A stretch of DNA of 64,000 bases from Arachis hypogaea (Eukaryota > Streptophyta > Magnoliopsida > Fabales > Fabaceae), in NCBI RefSeq assembly GCF_003086295.3, contig NC_092051.1:68077772-68141771 (forward strand). The letters are read 5' to 3'. Both the position numbers and the translations under genes were made by a program. Positions 1 through 11,832 of this stretch are shown piece after piece. Numbering within the stretch: the stretch's first letter is position 1; every line of letters starts with the position of its first letter. The notes under the pieces were generated by a model, which was not told the DNA's origin, made no database searches, and saw only the letters and a program-made list of their open reading frames with translations.

Positions 1-267
1 TAAGATTCAGCTCTTTTACTTCTTCTGCTCTTTAATTTACTGTCAATTCTCCCTCTCCCTTTTAGTTTCATGCAATTTAGCTTCTGTTGGTTACAAATCA
101 CTCAAATCATCAACTGTTTACTTAACTAAATCAACCACCTAACTAAAATTGCTCAATCCTTCAATCCCTGTGGGATCGACCTCACTCATGTGAGTAATTA
201 CTACTTGATGCGACCCGGTACACTTGCCGGTGAGTTTAGGTGTTGGAATTCCGTTTTCAACCCATCA
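1..267 (+). repeat. 5' LTR of element A, right end only
   Basis: It matches 7009-7275 base for base apart from about 7 substitutions and ends in CCCATCA directly before the primer binding site. A hairpin with CCGG arms and an 8-nt loop (TACACTTG) lies at 215-230; the same arrangement recurs near the 3' end of the other LTR families. Confidence 0.92.
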
Positions 268-273
268 AGTTTT

Positions 274-291
274 TGGCGCCATTGCCGGGGA
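274..291 (+). promoter_or_regulatory. Primer binding site, tRNA-Asp type (element A)
   Basis: TGGCGCCATTGCCGGGGA is complementary to the 3' end of plant tRNA-Asp (consensus TGGCGCCGTTGCCGGGGA) with one mismatch. It begins 6 bases after the LTR end. Confidence 0.88.
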
Positions 292-468
292 TTGATTAGA
301 TTGACAATGATTAAGTAAGGTGGTGTTCTAGATTAAGCACTTTTTCTTTATTTTTGTTTATTTCCCTTATTTTTAACTAGCACACTAACTATTTGAGACT
401 TTGTCTCTACTAACTCTCACTGCACTCAAGCTACAGAGTGCTCTTGTGTTTCTTGTTGTTTGGGTTTT

Positions 469-3427
469 ATGACAGAGGCAAGGAGGGAGACCCCTACTTT
501 TTGTGAAGCTGACGAAAGAACTCTCCGAAGGATAAGAAGAGAAGAAAGAGGGAAAGGAATTGTTGGAGAAGAAGAACTTTTGGAAGAAGAATTTCATGAA
601 ATGGAGGAACACTCAACAAATCCAAAAAATCCACCAGTAGGAATGGCCAACAACAATGGTCAACCACAAAGGAGAGTATTGGCTTCATACACATTTGCTA
701 ATCCAAGGCATTGTGGGAGTAGCATCCTTACCCCAAATGTCAAATCAAATAACTTTGAATTGAAGTCCCAGCTCATCACATTGGTACAGAACAATTGTTC
801 ATATGGAGGAAGCCTTTTGGAGGATCCAAACCAACACTTTATCTACCTTTCTAAGGATTTGTGATACAGTGAAGTCTAATGGTGTGCATCCAGAAACATA
901 CAAATTGTTGCTGTTCCCATTTTCATTGAGGGACAAGGCTGCTCAATGGCTTGAAACCTTTCAACAAGGAAGCATCATTAGCTGGGAGGATCTAGTGAAT
1001 AAATTTTTGGTCAAATTTTACCCCTCTCAAAGGATCATCAGGCTCAAGACTGAAGTGCAAACTTTCACACAGATGGATGCAGAATCTCTCTATGAGCCAT
1101 GGGAGAGGTACAAGGCCCTGATTAGAAAATATCCCCCTGAAATGTTTAATGAATGGGATGTCCTTCAAAATTTCTATGAAGGATTGACTCTTAAGGCTCA
1201 GGAAGCACTAGACCATTCAGTAGGAGGCTCTTTGCAACTAATGAAAATAGCAGAGGAGGCTCAAAACCTCATTGATATGGTGGAAAACAATCAATACTTC
1301 TTTGGCCATCAGAGACAACGACAACCATCACAAAGGAAAGGAGTGCTAGAGTTGGAAGGAGTAGACACAATCCTAGCTCAACACAAGATAATGCAGTAGC
1401 AAATCCAACAACAATTTGAGCAAATGGCTAAAAGGATTGATAGCTTGCAAGTTGCAGCAGTGAATACAAGCCAACCATCACCCACATGGGGACAAAATGA
1501 AGAAAACCAAGAAGATCAACAGCAGGAACAAATTCAATATGTACACAACCAAGGCTCTGGCCAAAATGAAGTTTATAGTGACACCTATAATCCATCTTGG
1601 AAAAACCATCCGAATCTCAGATGGGGAGATAACCACAATCAAAATCAGCAACCATGGCAAAGAAATTCAAACCAAAACAACTCAAGAAACAACCAGAACA
1701 GCAACCAGCAAAGCACAAACCACAATCCATATAGAAAACCCCAAAACAACCACCCAAATTTCAGCTACTATCCACCCAACAACCCAACCACTAACCAAAA
1801 CACCTATAACCCACCTTCAACATCTCACAACCAGCCACAAGCATCACAAGACACTCAAAAGATCTCCAACTTGGAGATATTGATAGAAAAGATGCTGAAG
1901 CACCAAGAGATAACAAGCAAGAATCAGGAAGCCTCAATAAGAAACCTAGAGAGGCAGATGGGGCAACTATCTAAGCAAGTTGTGATTGAAAGTTTAACAA
2001 GCTCACTCCCAAGTGATACCATTCCAAATCCTAAAGAAGAATACAAAGCCATCCAACTGAGGAGTGGAAAAACCTTGGTGAGTAACAAAGAAGATAACAA
2101 GAGGCCCATGGACAATGACAAAGCTAACAGCAAGCATGGTGAAGCTAGCAACAAGGAAGAGATGATAGCAAGCAAGCAAGCTCAAGAGAAGCCTAAAGAG
2201 AAAGATGATCAGCCACAAGATTCAAGGAAAGGGAAGCAAGTAATGAAGGAATAATCTCAAGGGCAGAAGCAGGTAGTAAAGGCTTTTACACCTCCCTTAC
2301 CATATCCTTAGAGGTTCAACAAGGAAACCAAGGATCAACACTTCCCCAAGTTCCTTGAAGTCTTCAAGAAATTGGAAATTAATATTCCTTTGGCTGAAGC
2401 ATTAGAGCATATGCCTCTATATGCAAAGTTCTTGAAGGAGCTCATTAACAAAAAGAGAAGTTGGCATGAGAAGGAGAGCATTATACTCACACAAGAGTGT
2501 AGTGCTGTAATTCAAAGAGGTCTCCCACCAAAACTCAAAGATCCTGGGAGCTTCTTCTTACCTTGCACTATTGGCAATATAACCATAAAAAAGGCACTGT
2601 GTGACTTAGGGGCTAGCATCAATCTAATCCCTTATTCTATGATGAGAAAGCAATGCATAGAGGAGGTAAAGCCCACACAGATGTCACTAAAGCTCGTGGA
2701 CAAATCATTGGTGTTTCCCAAAGGAGTAATTGAAAACCTTTTGGTCAAGGTGGACAAGTTCATATTCCCTACAGACTTTGTTATCCTGGATCTAGGAGAA
2801 GAAGGGAGTGAATCTATTATCTTGGGAAGACCATTCTTAGCCACAGCAAGAGCCATTATAGATGTTGAACAAGGAAAGCTGACTCTAAGGGTACATGATG
2901 AAAGCATTACCCTGAATGTCTTTCCAGAAGCACAGCATAATGAGGAGAAGGAAACATGCTTGGAGGCTAACAAAGAAGACTTGCAGTGGAAGGAAGAAAC
3001 CAACAAGACACTCATTAGTTCCCTTCCAAAGCAAGAGACAAGCAGCAAGGTAGGACAAAAGGAGAATGAGACTCTAAAGAATGACGAGAAAAAGCAAGAA
3101 GGAAGTGAGGTGTTAGCTATTGGGAAGATAGATTCCAAAATACAGCCCACTGTCAAAGGAGAAAAATCACTGAAAAAAGGGAAGAAAAACAAGAAAAAGG
3201 GTCCAAAAGGGTGCAAAAATAAAAATATCCCAACTGAAGGATTCTCAAATGGAGATAAAGTACAACTAATCTACCAACAGTTGGGGACAAATCAACAATT
3301 TGATGATTACTACACTATCAACAGGCTACTCTCACTGGAACATGCAGATATTGAACATCAGGGCACTGGAAGGAAGCTTACTTTGAGAGGAGACAAGCTG
3401 AGACATCATAATCATCAACCACCCTAA
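469..3427 (+). pseudogene. Degenerate gag-protease polyprotein of element A
   Basis: The ATG at 469 opens a gag frame (start TEARRETPTFCEAD) that runs to 864. An extra T in the run near 838 shifts the frame; the rest, from about 803, is one frame broken by stops at 1397-1399 (TAG), 2252-2254 (TAA) and 2309-2311 (TAG). Gag features visible are the capsid-like core (LRDKAAQWLETF, ESLYEPWERYKALI) and an Asn/Gln-rich, RNA-binding-like stretch at about 1580-1860. There is no CCHC zinc knuckle. The retropepsin-like domain lies at about 2580-2920 with the catalytic loop CDLGASINLIP and the later motif ILGRPFLATARAIIDV. A Lys/Glu-rich linker and a 60-residue tail (F-S-N-G-D-K-V through LRGDKLRHH) end at 3427. 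The tail resembles an integrase C-terminus. No polymerase domain follows. Confidence 0.88.
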
Positions 3428-3439
3428 TGAGGGTCCAAT

Positions 3440-3486
3440 GTCAAGCTAGTGACAATAAAAAAGTGCTTGTTGGGAGGCAACCCAAC
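3440..3486 (+). other. Post-ORF double hairpin (element A)
   Basis: Hairpin 1 is GTCA-AGCTAG-TGAC (3440-3453); hairpin 2 is GTTGGG-AGGCAA-CCCAAC (3469-3486), joined by an A-rich spacer ending in GTGCTT. It sits 12 bases after the protease stop. The same pair occurs after the ORF in elements C, E, F, G and I, with compensating stem changes in E and F. Confidence 0.8.
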
Positions 3487-4982
3487 CTGAGGTAATTTTC
3501 TTTTCATAGCTATTTCAATAAAAAGGCTGAGTGGTTTTATCTGTATTGCAAGGAGCTAAGTTTGGTGTTGCACACCAAAACAATTTAAGGAAGAGTGAAT
3601 GATGCTAAGTTTGGTGTTCCACCGAATTCTCATTTAAAAACACATTCTCACCTTCTGCATAAAGGGTTGCTAGCTCCAAGCAATCAGATGAACCATTGAA
3701 CCATTGTCTGTCTTCTAGTTTTTAGTTTTATAAACTTCATTAAAGACAAAAGGGTTTCATATATGATTAATTTGATGCATGAGAAACATTGGCAAGGGAC
3801 TAAGTTTGGTGTTCACACACCAAAGTAAGTTCAAAAGCCCGCAAATAATTCTTACATACTAACCAGTTGCCCAAGGGCTTGAGAAACAAGCAACTTCTAA
3901 GGATTATACAGGAAAACATTCAATCTGTGAGAAGGATCTGCATCATCATCCAAAGGAGAAGCAACAGATAGAAATAATGATGATAGAAGGAAAAGCTGAG
4001 AGACACTCCCAACAGGTTGTATTGACACTTAATCCTTATTGCTGTGAAGCATTTTTAATCTAGAAATTCCTATGTGTCTTGCTGAAGTGTTCAATTAAGT
4101 GCAAGTGGAGATGCTTGCTAAGAATGCTAGCTTGCATATTCATCCATCATTAGCTTGAATTTTGTTTTGTTTCCCTTCTGCATAAATAAAAGAAAAATGT
4201 TTGATTTAGAAAAGTGGTTGTCCAATGTTGTAGAAACTAGGATGAGGATTCAGTGGTGGTATTTGTTTGATTTAATGGTTAGCTCAAATAAGAAAAGCTG
4301 CATAATAACATGTTTTTTGAAGTGTGAATTAGTTTGCTACTATAAAGTCCTTTATTTATGAAATTCCCTAGAGAATGAAGCCAAATAAGAAAGAAAAAGA
4401 AAAAGAGAAAAGCCAAGAATTGGCAAAGAAACAAACAATAAGGCTAGACACCAATAGCTTGGACCTTAGGACATTTGCCTGTGGTGATTTTGTACTGGGA
4501 TATGCTTGGACAAGTAGGTTCTGAGGAGTATTTTAAAACTTGGCCACTTAGATCAATTGATTTGGGATTGCCAACTGAAAGTCCACCGTCAAGAGCTACC
4601 TAGTTACAAAACATTTAGTAATCCAAAGATATGCTGGGCATCAATGTTCCTAGGAAGAAATTGTGAGCCATGTGTCTATGGTGAAGAAGTGTTGAGCAAA
4701 ATTTAGCCAAAAGGCTGCTGCAACACTTGCCACTAAGCTTTCATTAATAAATAAGCCTTCTAAAGCAAAAGAAAGAAAGAAAAAGCTCACAGGGATCAAG
4801 CAAAAGCAAGGCATTATAGCAGCAACTCTAATGAACCTTTAAGGAAACATTTCTTATCTGTCAACAAGGAATAAATGAGCTGCCATTGTCTGCATAAAAT
4901 TCCATGAACCAAGTTCAATTATCTGCTAAATAAGGACATGCATACTTCTCTGTTTCATTTCATTTTCTCTTATGTTTAGTGC
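3487..4982 (+). other. Non-coding 3' region of element A
   Basis: No open frame of note. It holds three copies of CTAAGTTTGGTGTT (3556, 3605, 3800), the same word that abuts the 3' LTR at 5005-5018. Otherwise it is AT-rich with no recognisable pol remnant. Confidence 0.75.
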
Positions 4983-5018
4983 TTGCTTGGGGACAAGAAA
5001 GGTTTAAGTTTGGTGTTG
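4983..5018 (+). promoter_or_regulatory. Pre-LTR hairpin and polypurine-tract junction (element A)
   Basis: TTGCTTG-GGGA-CAAGAAA (4983-5000) forms a 7-bp stem with one mismatch. It is followed by GGTTTAAGTTTGGTGTTG, which ends exactly where the LTR begins (TGATGACA). Plus-strand priming normally occurs at this position. The same hairpin-word order is seen in C, F, G and M. Confidence 0.7.
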
Positions 5019-5390
5019 TGATGACAAGTCATCTTATGCTAGCTTTTCAAGCATTTTTCACTTGTTTCATTAGGTTTTATGCACTTTCTTGCATTGTAAG
5101 TAAGTAATTTGGAGTGGATTTGCATGGTTTTGTTGAATCAATCAACCATCCTTTATTTGACACCAAATCATGAGGTTTAAGCTAAAATTAGTTGGTTTTT
5201 GAATAATTTATGAACCTTGTGAATTTGGTGATGCTTTGTTTGGTTGTGTTGATTACTTGTAGGTGAAGAAATGGTTAAAAAAGGAAATTTTTGGCACGCT
5301 TTTGAAGATAAAGCATGCTTTGGACCTTAGGCCATGCTTTAGAAAGCGTGACCCAAGGAAACAAAAGCGTGGCGCACAAAGGAGGCAAGG

Positions 5391-6130
5391 GCGCTCAGTT
5401 AAATTACTTAACTGAGCGCTAGTAGATAATCAAAGCAGCATGACCAAAGGACCAAGGCTTAGGGCGTTAAGTAAAGAGAGTTAACTGAGCACCTAAAGAA
5501 GAAGGCAAAACTCATGGCGCTCAGTTAACTTTTCCCACCTTTTTCGTGCCCCCCATGAAAGAAATCAAAGCACATCAAGCAAAATGGGGGAGCCAAGGAT
5601 CGAACCTTGCACATGAGGTATGAGGGGCGCTACTCTTCACCAAAGGAAATTGCCAAAATGCAACCTCCAAGGCTCGAACCAAGCACCTGATGGAACCAAG
5701 GGGAGCGCTACTCCACTTTGCGAAGGAAATTGGCACCAAATTTGCACCCACCAGGATTCGAACAAGGAGCCTCAAGCCAAAAAGAAAAGCGCTACACCAA
5801 AGCAAAAGGGGTGCTCAGTTAAAACTTCTTCACTGAGTGCTACCTTGTGCCACAAAAATTGGCCGAATTGCTTCCACCAAGGCTCGAAGCTGGCCTCACT
5901 CAAACAGCAAGGGGCGCTAAGTTAACAAAGTTAACTTAATGCTATGAGGCACGCACAAGAAAGCTATGCAAGGCACACCCAAGGAAGCTTGTCACGCACC
6001 AAATTGAAGGGCAAAGGCATGTGTAGCGCTCAGTTAAAAAAGCCTAACTGAGCGGTCCCCTGGAGCCAAGCACCATGAGCAATTTTAACAAGACTTGAAG
6101 CGCTCAGTTAACTGAGTTAACTGAACGCTC
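5391..6130 (+). repeat. Array of GCGCTCAGTTAAC / GTTAACTGAGCGC words in the element A LTR
   Basis: The word GCGCTCAGTTAA and its reverse complement recur about every 100-150 bases, often as inverted pairs, for example 5391-5420 and 6100-6130. The array ends 110 bases upstream of the TATA box, in U3. Other LTR families here have a different self-complementary word in the same place. Confidence 0.75.
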
Positions 6131-6239
6131 CCCTGGAGGTGCACCATGGGTCCAATTATTATTCAATTGCCACTTTGGATTTAATTCTTCACCAAATGAG
6201 AAGCCCACTCCAAATTCTGAAGATAAAAAATAGAAAGTG

Positions 6240-6248
6240 TATAAATAG
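6240..6248 (+). promoter_or_regulatory. TATA box of element A LTR
   Basis: TATAAATAG in the LTR, downstream of the palindromic word array and about 1.03 kb before the LTR end. It is the likely core promoter of the element transcript. It is called from sequence only. Confidence 0.65.
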
Positions 6249-7275
6249 GACTTAGTTTGAGTGAGAGAGGAATTTTTTTGACCTTTTGGACCTTTTTGAC
6301 CTTTTGCTTTTTTTTTTTATTTTGAGCTTGGATTTGGGAATTGGGATTGAGAGCTGAGTTCTTTCCTCCTTGTTCTCACTTTTGCATTTCTTGCTTTCTG
6401 TTTTTGAATTGTGGATGGAGATTGAAGGAATTCTGTTTCAATCCTTGATCTACAATTCATCTTTGTTCTCTTTTGCATAATTCTAAGGAATTGTGAATTG
6501 GATTAAGCTTTCTGATTTCGTTTCCATTTCTTCTGCTACATTTGCTATCTACTCTTGGAATTTGAATTGAGATTGAAGAGCTTCATTGATTCTAATTTTG
6601 AGAATCATCTTTTACCTCTCTTCTCAAGTGTTCCAAGAAGTGGATCTGAATTTCCTTTGCTGTTTTAAATTTTCTTTTCTTCTGTAAATTGTTCTCTATT
6701 GGATCAAGGAAGGAATTGAGATCTAGACTTGTTTTCTAGTCTCATTGAGCCTCTGAGCTCTTGGATTTCTTTCCTAGCTCTTGAAATTAAGTTGAATCTA
6801 CTCTCTGTTTGGTTCTTCACTGCAATTTTCAAATTCTATTTAGATCTACTGCATTTATTTCATCTTCTTTGTTTTTTGTTGTTAAATTCTGAATCTCAGC
6901 ATCCCACACCCCTTTATTATTCAAGCAATTTACATTTCTTGCACTCTAAGCTTCAGCTATTTACATTTCTTGCAATTTAAGTTTTAGTCATTTATATTAC
7001 TTGCACTTTAAGATTCAGCTCTTTTACTTCTTCTGCTCTTTAATTTACTGTCAATTCTCCTTCTCCCTTTTAGTTTCATGCAATTTAGCTTCTGTTGGTT
7101 ACAAATCACTCAAATCATCAACTGTTTGCTTAACTAAATCAACCACCTAACTAAAATTTCTCAATCCTTCAATCCATGTGGGATCGACCTCACTCATGTG
7201 AGTAATTACTACTTGATGTGACTCGGTACACTTGCCAGTGAGTTTAGGTGTTGGAATTCCGTTTTCAACCCATCA

Positions 7276-7680
7276 ATGGGAAGGAAGAAATTCCATAACT
7301 CACCTAAGTCAAGGTTCTATTTATGTTTTGAACCACTTTTCCACCAATTTTGAGTCTTACTTGTCATAATTATATACATAGTTCTTTTATTCCTTCATTA
7401 GTTAATTAATTGCAATTTTGATCGTTCTTTTATCTCTTTATTGTTTGCTTCCTTATTGAAAACACCCATTTGACTTTCAGAACCAAAAATTGTGTGCTCT
7501 TAGACACTAGTTCATAGGAAAGACTACCCGAGGTATAACTACTCTCGGTTAATTTGATTTGAATTGTGACATCTTTGAATTAAAATTTGATTTGAGCATT
7601 ACTCGTTGGCTTGGAGCTATACTTGCAACGGAATTATTTTGTGACAAAAAAATTCTAAGCCGACGGTTTTGCTCTTTCAG
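7276..7680 (+). repeat. Remnant of an E/F-like LTR, right end
   Basis: The order ACCCGAGG...CTCTCGG, then TATACTTGCAACGG, then a GACGG...TTTCA end is that of the last 400 bases of the element E and F LTRs (for example 27850-28012). The sequence is much diverged and no primer site follows, because element B begins at 7681. Element A ends at its left edge. Confidence 0.55.
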
Positions 7681-7681
7681 T

Positions 7682-9694
7682 ACTCAAGGATGAGTTGATG
7701 ATTATTGGAAATGTTTCCTCCCCACCAACAAATGCATATTTGAGATGAGTTGGCAGAGGTTTCAGTTCTAACTTTGGTGCCTCCTCTTTCTTTCCTTCAA
7801 GTGAATTTTCGGTACTTGCTTCTTTTTGGCATCTTAATCTTAAATCTGTTGAAATTCTTCCTCTTGTTCTTCAAGATGGCTTGTCTCAAGTTCTTCTTCC
7901 ACCAAGGTTTCTATCATCTCCACCCTCATATGGTTCTCTTTCTCAGGGGGTATTGCATTGCCTTAAAGACATTGATGATCATTTGCTCATTATGTACCCT
8001 GAGAACCATTTTACCTTTTTCTACATCAATGATGGCTTTTGCTGTGGCTAAGAAAGGTCACCCCAAGATAATTGAGTTGTGTCCCTCCTCTTCCATATCT
8101 GGGATTACAAAGTCAGCAAGGAAGATGAACTCCCCAACCTTCACCAATAAGTTTTTCACAACTCCATTAGGTATTTGAGTGATCTATCAGCCATTTGAAG
8201 TGACATTTTGGTGGGTTTAACTTCCTCTATTGACAGCTTTTTCATCATGGAGAGAGGCATCAAATTTATACTGGCACCCAGGTTACAGAGAGCTTTTTCT
8301 AATGTTATGTTTCCTATGGTACATGATATGAGGAAACTCCCTAGGTCCTTGAGTTTTGGTGGAATACCTCTTTGAGTTACAGCACTGTATTCCTGGGTGA
8401 GGATCACAGTTTCCTTCTCTTTCCAGCTCCTTTTGTTATTGATAAGTTCCTTGAGAAACTTTGCATAGAGTGGTATTTGTTCTAAGGCATCAGCTAGCGG
8501 GATGTTGATCTCCAATTTCTTGAAAATCTCCAAGAACTTAGCGAATTGTTGATCCTTCATCTCCTTGTGCAATCTCCGAGCGTAAGGTAGTAGAGGGACA
8601 TATGGTTTCACCTCCTTTTTCTGCTCTTGTGTTTGTGTCTCTGAGACTTGCTTGCCTTTCCTTGAAGCTTGTAGTTCATCATCCTTCTTGGGATCCTCCT
8701 TGTCATTTTTCTCAGCCTCTGTCTCTTCTTTGCTGTCAACATTGCTATCTTTTTCCAATGTTTTACCACTCTTAAGTTGTATTGCCTTGCACTCCTCCTT
8801 TGGATTAGGAATGGTGTCACTTGGGAAGGCATTGATTGGCCACTCAGCAGGTTGCTTGGATAGTTGCCCTATTCGTCTTTCAAGGTTTTTCATTGATGCT
8901 TCATGGTTCTTGCTTGCCATCTCTTGGTTATTCATGAGTTTCTCCATCATCATCTCTAGATTAGAGATTCTTTGAGACTCTTGATGTTGTTGTGGTTGTG
9001 GATGAGAGGTTGGTTGTTGATGGAAGTTGGTTGGGGTGTTTGAAGGGTTATTTTGTGGGTAGAATCTGGATGTGGAACCATTATTTTGTGGTTTTCTATA
9101 TGGATTATTTTTAGTAGGATGATGGTTTTGGTTGCTTGTGTTGTGAAAGTTATTGGGGTTAGAGTTCCTCTGCCATTGGTTCTGGTTTTCTCCCCATCTC
9201 AAGTTGGGATGGTTCCTCCATGAAGAGTTGTATGTGTCCCCATGAAAGTCATTTTGGGAAGAACTTCTGTTGTGCATATACTGGACATGCTCAGGCTGCT
9301 TCTCATTGCTGTACACCTCAAGGCTTTCTTCAGTTTGCCCCCATGTATTTGGAGCTTGACTTGTTGTACTTATTGCTGCCAATTGAAGTCTATCCATCCT
9401 TTTTGCCATCATGTTCATCTACTGCTAAAGTTGCTAATGCATTAGCTTGTTCTGGGCTAGGATAGCATCCACACCCTCAAGCTCATAGACACCTCTCATT
9501 GGAGTTGCTTGTCTCTCCAAGGAGTAAAAGTACTGATTGTTAGGCACCATATCTATGAGATCATGTGCCTCCTGTGAAGTTTTCATCATTTGAGGTGACC
9601 CTCCTGAAGAGTAATCTAATGCCTTTTTTGCTTTCATAGAGAGGCCCTCATAAAAGTTCTGGAGCTTCACCCATTCACTAAACATATCTGGAGG
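7682..9694 (-). pseudogene. Element B gag C-terminal part, protease and start of the pol linker
   Basis: Read on the minus strand from 9694, gag continues (SEWVKLQNFYEGLSMKAKK) to a run of three in-frame TAG codons near 9416-9434, where the sequence expected is Gln-rich. The Asn/Gln-rich region follows, then the protease with catalytic loop CNLGASINLMP. The usual Asp is Asn here, so the enzyme would be dead. A one-base deletion near 8171 shifts the frame; the second protease motif (SIILG, FLATAKAIIDV) follows. The frame then reaches ELKPLPTHLKYAFVGG and IIINSSLS, the conserved linker just before reverse transcriptase in Athila/Tat-like elements. It ends at 7682, before any RT motif. Confidence 0.85.
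9690..9694. repeat. Left target-site duplication of element C (GGAGG)
   Basis: GGAGG directly precedes the LTR start and is repeated at 16676-16680. Removing C and one copy rejoins the gag of element B. Confidence 0.92.
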
Positions 9695-10116
9695 TGATGA
9701 CAAGTCATTTTGTGCATGTTTTAGTAGAAATTTTTATCTGTTTTTACTTGGTTTTAATGCATTTTTAGGCAATAAGTAAGTGCTTGGATGAGAAATTCAT
9801 GCTTGTACTGATTCAATCAAATATTATTGATTTTATGCATTTTCATGAGATTTTTGCGAGATTTAGTTGATAATATGAATGATGCAAGATTTGATGATTA
9901 TGCCAAGGCTTTGATGTATCTGTTTGGTTGATGACAGGTAAGAAAGAAGCAAAAAAGCACAAAATAAGCTCAAAAGAAGAATTTTGGACACACTTTGAAG
10001 TTTGAGCACGCTTTGAAACCTTAGGCCACGCTTTTAAAAGTGTGGCCCATGATTTAAAAACAATGAGCGCTCTTGGCGCGAGAGCGCTCTGTTTGTTGTC
10101 AAAGAGCACTTGTGAT

Positions 10117-10470
10117 AGTGGAGCGTACGCGTAGGCCATGCGTACGCGTCGAAGTGACAATTCTGAAAGACCATGCGTACGCATGCATGATGCGTATGCG
10201 TGGGTGTGGCATCTGTGAAGATCCACGCGAACGCGTGGATAAAGCGGCAGCATGGAATTGATTTTTGAAGATCCACGCGTATGCATGGGAGCACTCTTAT
10301 TTTGAGCGCCACGCTCTTTTGGAGAGCGCTACTTCGGATGCGCACACGTATAGCATGTGTACGCATCATAAGGGGCAAATTCTAAAGGTCATGCGTACGC
10401 GTGGGTGACGCGTATGTGTGGATGTGCCAAAATGCAAAATGGTGCGCACGCCTGGGTGACGTGTGCGCGT
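10117..10470 (+). repeat. ACGCGTACGCG word array in U3 of element C
   Basis: Degenerate copies of ACGCGT, GTACGCGT and CGCGTGGG recur every 20-40 bases, 210-560 bases upstream of the TATA box. The same array occurs in the 3' LTR at about 14950-15330. CGCG cores of the form VCGCGB are known binding sites of plant CAMTA factors; whether these are used is unknown. Confidence 0.7.
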
Positions 10471-10679
10471 GGGTGTAAAAGCGCTCCATCCTCCAAATGA
10501 ACGCCACGTTCTCCTGGGAGCAGAATTCTGGCTGAATTGATTTCATTCCAAACCTATTTGAACCACACAAGCATGCAAGCCCACTCATATCACTCAATGA
10601 AGGCCACAAGGATCATCTAGAATAGGAATTTTATTTAATTATAATTTATTTTCATTTTCACTTGTAATTTAGGGAAGCC

Positions 10680-10688
10680 TATATAAAG
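10680..10688 (+). promoter_or_regulatory. TATA box of element C 5' LTR
   Basis: TATATAAAG after the CG-rich words and before a purine-rich leader; the same string is at 15529-15537 in the 3' LTR. Confidence 0.65.
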
Positions 10689-11832
10689 GCTTTAGTTTCA
10701 TATTCTGAGGGGGGAATTCTAAAAGACTCTCATCGACAGTAGGAGTAGGAGGAGAATAGAAGGCTGGAAGATTAGAGACTCCAGAGCTCTCTTGGAGGAT
10801 GAGAGACTCCAGAGAGCTTAGCATAGTTTGATACACTTTCTTCTCTGCACTTTATATTTCTTTTGTATTGAATTTAGTTTAGCCAATGCAATTTCAGTTT
10901 CTGATAATTCTCTTTTGTAAATTTCCCTTCTACAAATTTTACAATTCAGTTTACAATGAGCTTGATTTACATTTTTGCAATTTAGATTTCTTGCAATTGT
11001 TCTTAGAGCTATGATCCACTGAACCCCAATCATTAGGGGAGGAGCTCTGTTATGATTCACATAATTTAGTGAACTTATTCTTCTTTCCAATTCATTTGTG
11101 TAGCTATAGGATATCCTCTATTTTAATTGAGATTAATTCACTCTGGAAGGGGGTTCAAATATGTTGAATGCTTGTGTGAGCCTCGGAAGGTGAATCATGA
11201 GCATTAGAACTCAGGCTCTATCCTTCACAACTCTCTTGATCAACACCATTCGGGAGGAATTGAGATCTTGAGAGATTGTGTGGCTTATGGATGAGAGACA
11301 TGCACTTAACCTCTTTTCATGACAATTAGATCGAGGAATTGGCAAGATTGATTGTGATTAGAGAGATTGGATTGCCAACGAATTGGGATCCAATCAATTT
11401 CAATCTGCCATAGATCTACTCATATAATTGAGAAGGAACTTGAGACCCATTGGATTCATTGTGGATTATGATATCTCCAATCCCTGATGAGTTTTTCTTT
11501 CTGTTAATTGTCCCTGAGTTCAATGTGATTTACTGCTTCCTTAATTTTCCTGCACCCAAAGCCCTTTACATTTGATGCAATTTACTTTTCTTGCCATTTA
11601 AGTTTCTGCCATTTAGTTTCAGCACTTTAAATTCCTTGCAATTCATATTCTGCTGATTCAATTTCACTCAAGTCACCACTGTTAGCTTAACTAGACTAAT
11701 CACCATACTAAAGTTGCTTGATCCATCAATCCCTATGGGATCGACCTCACTTTCGTGAGTTTTACTCCATAATACAACCCGGTACACTTGCCGGTTAGTT
11801 TGTGTGGAATCGATTTTCCCTCATCATGTTTT

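Larger units (their letters stand above)
1..7275 (+). mobile_element. Element A: non-autonomous Ty3/gypsy LTR retrotransposon (gag-protease only)
   Basis: The right end of a 5' LTR (1-267), a tRNA-Asp type primer site, a gag-protease reading frame, a 1.5 kb non-coding tail, a purine-rich/LTR junction and a full 3' LTR (5019-7275) follow in the canonical order. The visible 5' LTR differs from the matching part of the 3' LTR at about 7 of 267 positions by eye, so the pair is related but not young. No reverse transcriptase, RNase H or integrase motif occurs between protease and 3' LTR, which leaves only 1.6 kb. The element must therefore rely on enzymes supplied in trans. Its left end and left target duplication lie outside the window; the base run after the 3' LTR is ATGGG. 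Confidence 0.9.
5019..7275 (+). repeat. 3' LTR of element A
   Basis: A 2257-bp LTR running from TGATGACAAG to CCCATCA. It contains a palindromic word array upstream of a TATA box, a pyrimidine-rich block after the TATA box, and the same 3' end as 1-267. Confidence 0.9.
9695..11826 (+). repeat. 5' LTR of element C
   Basis: 2132 bp, TGATGACAAG to CCCTCATCA. It has ACGCGT-type words at about 10080-10470 and a TATA box at 10680. A CCGG-TACACTTG-CCGG hairpin lies at 11779-11794. Compared with the 3' LTR it retains a 155-bp segment (9894-10048) that the other copy has lost. Confidence 0.92.

Noticed and set aside
2632..3216. 194-codon minus-strand frame with signal-peptide-like start
   Set aside because: Antisense of the element A protease and Lys/Glu-rich linker; hydrophobic look is produced by complementing Lys/Glu codons.
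7750..8178. 142-codon plus-strand frame
   Set aside because: It is the antisense of the element B protease (the minus strand carries the SIILG and FLATAKAIIDV motifs).
9843..10609. Several 75-150 codon minus-strand frames in the element C LTR
   Set aside because: They arise from the CG-rich palindromic words (Arg/His/Thr-rich, read on both strands) and recur in the 3' LTR; no coding features.
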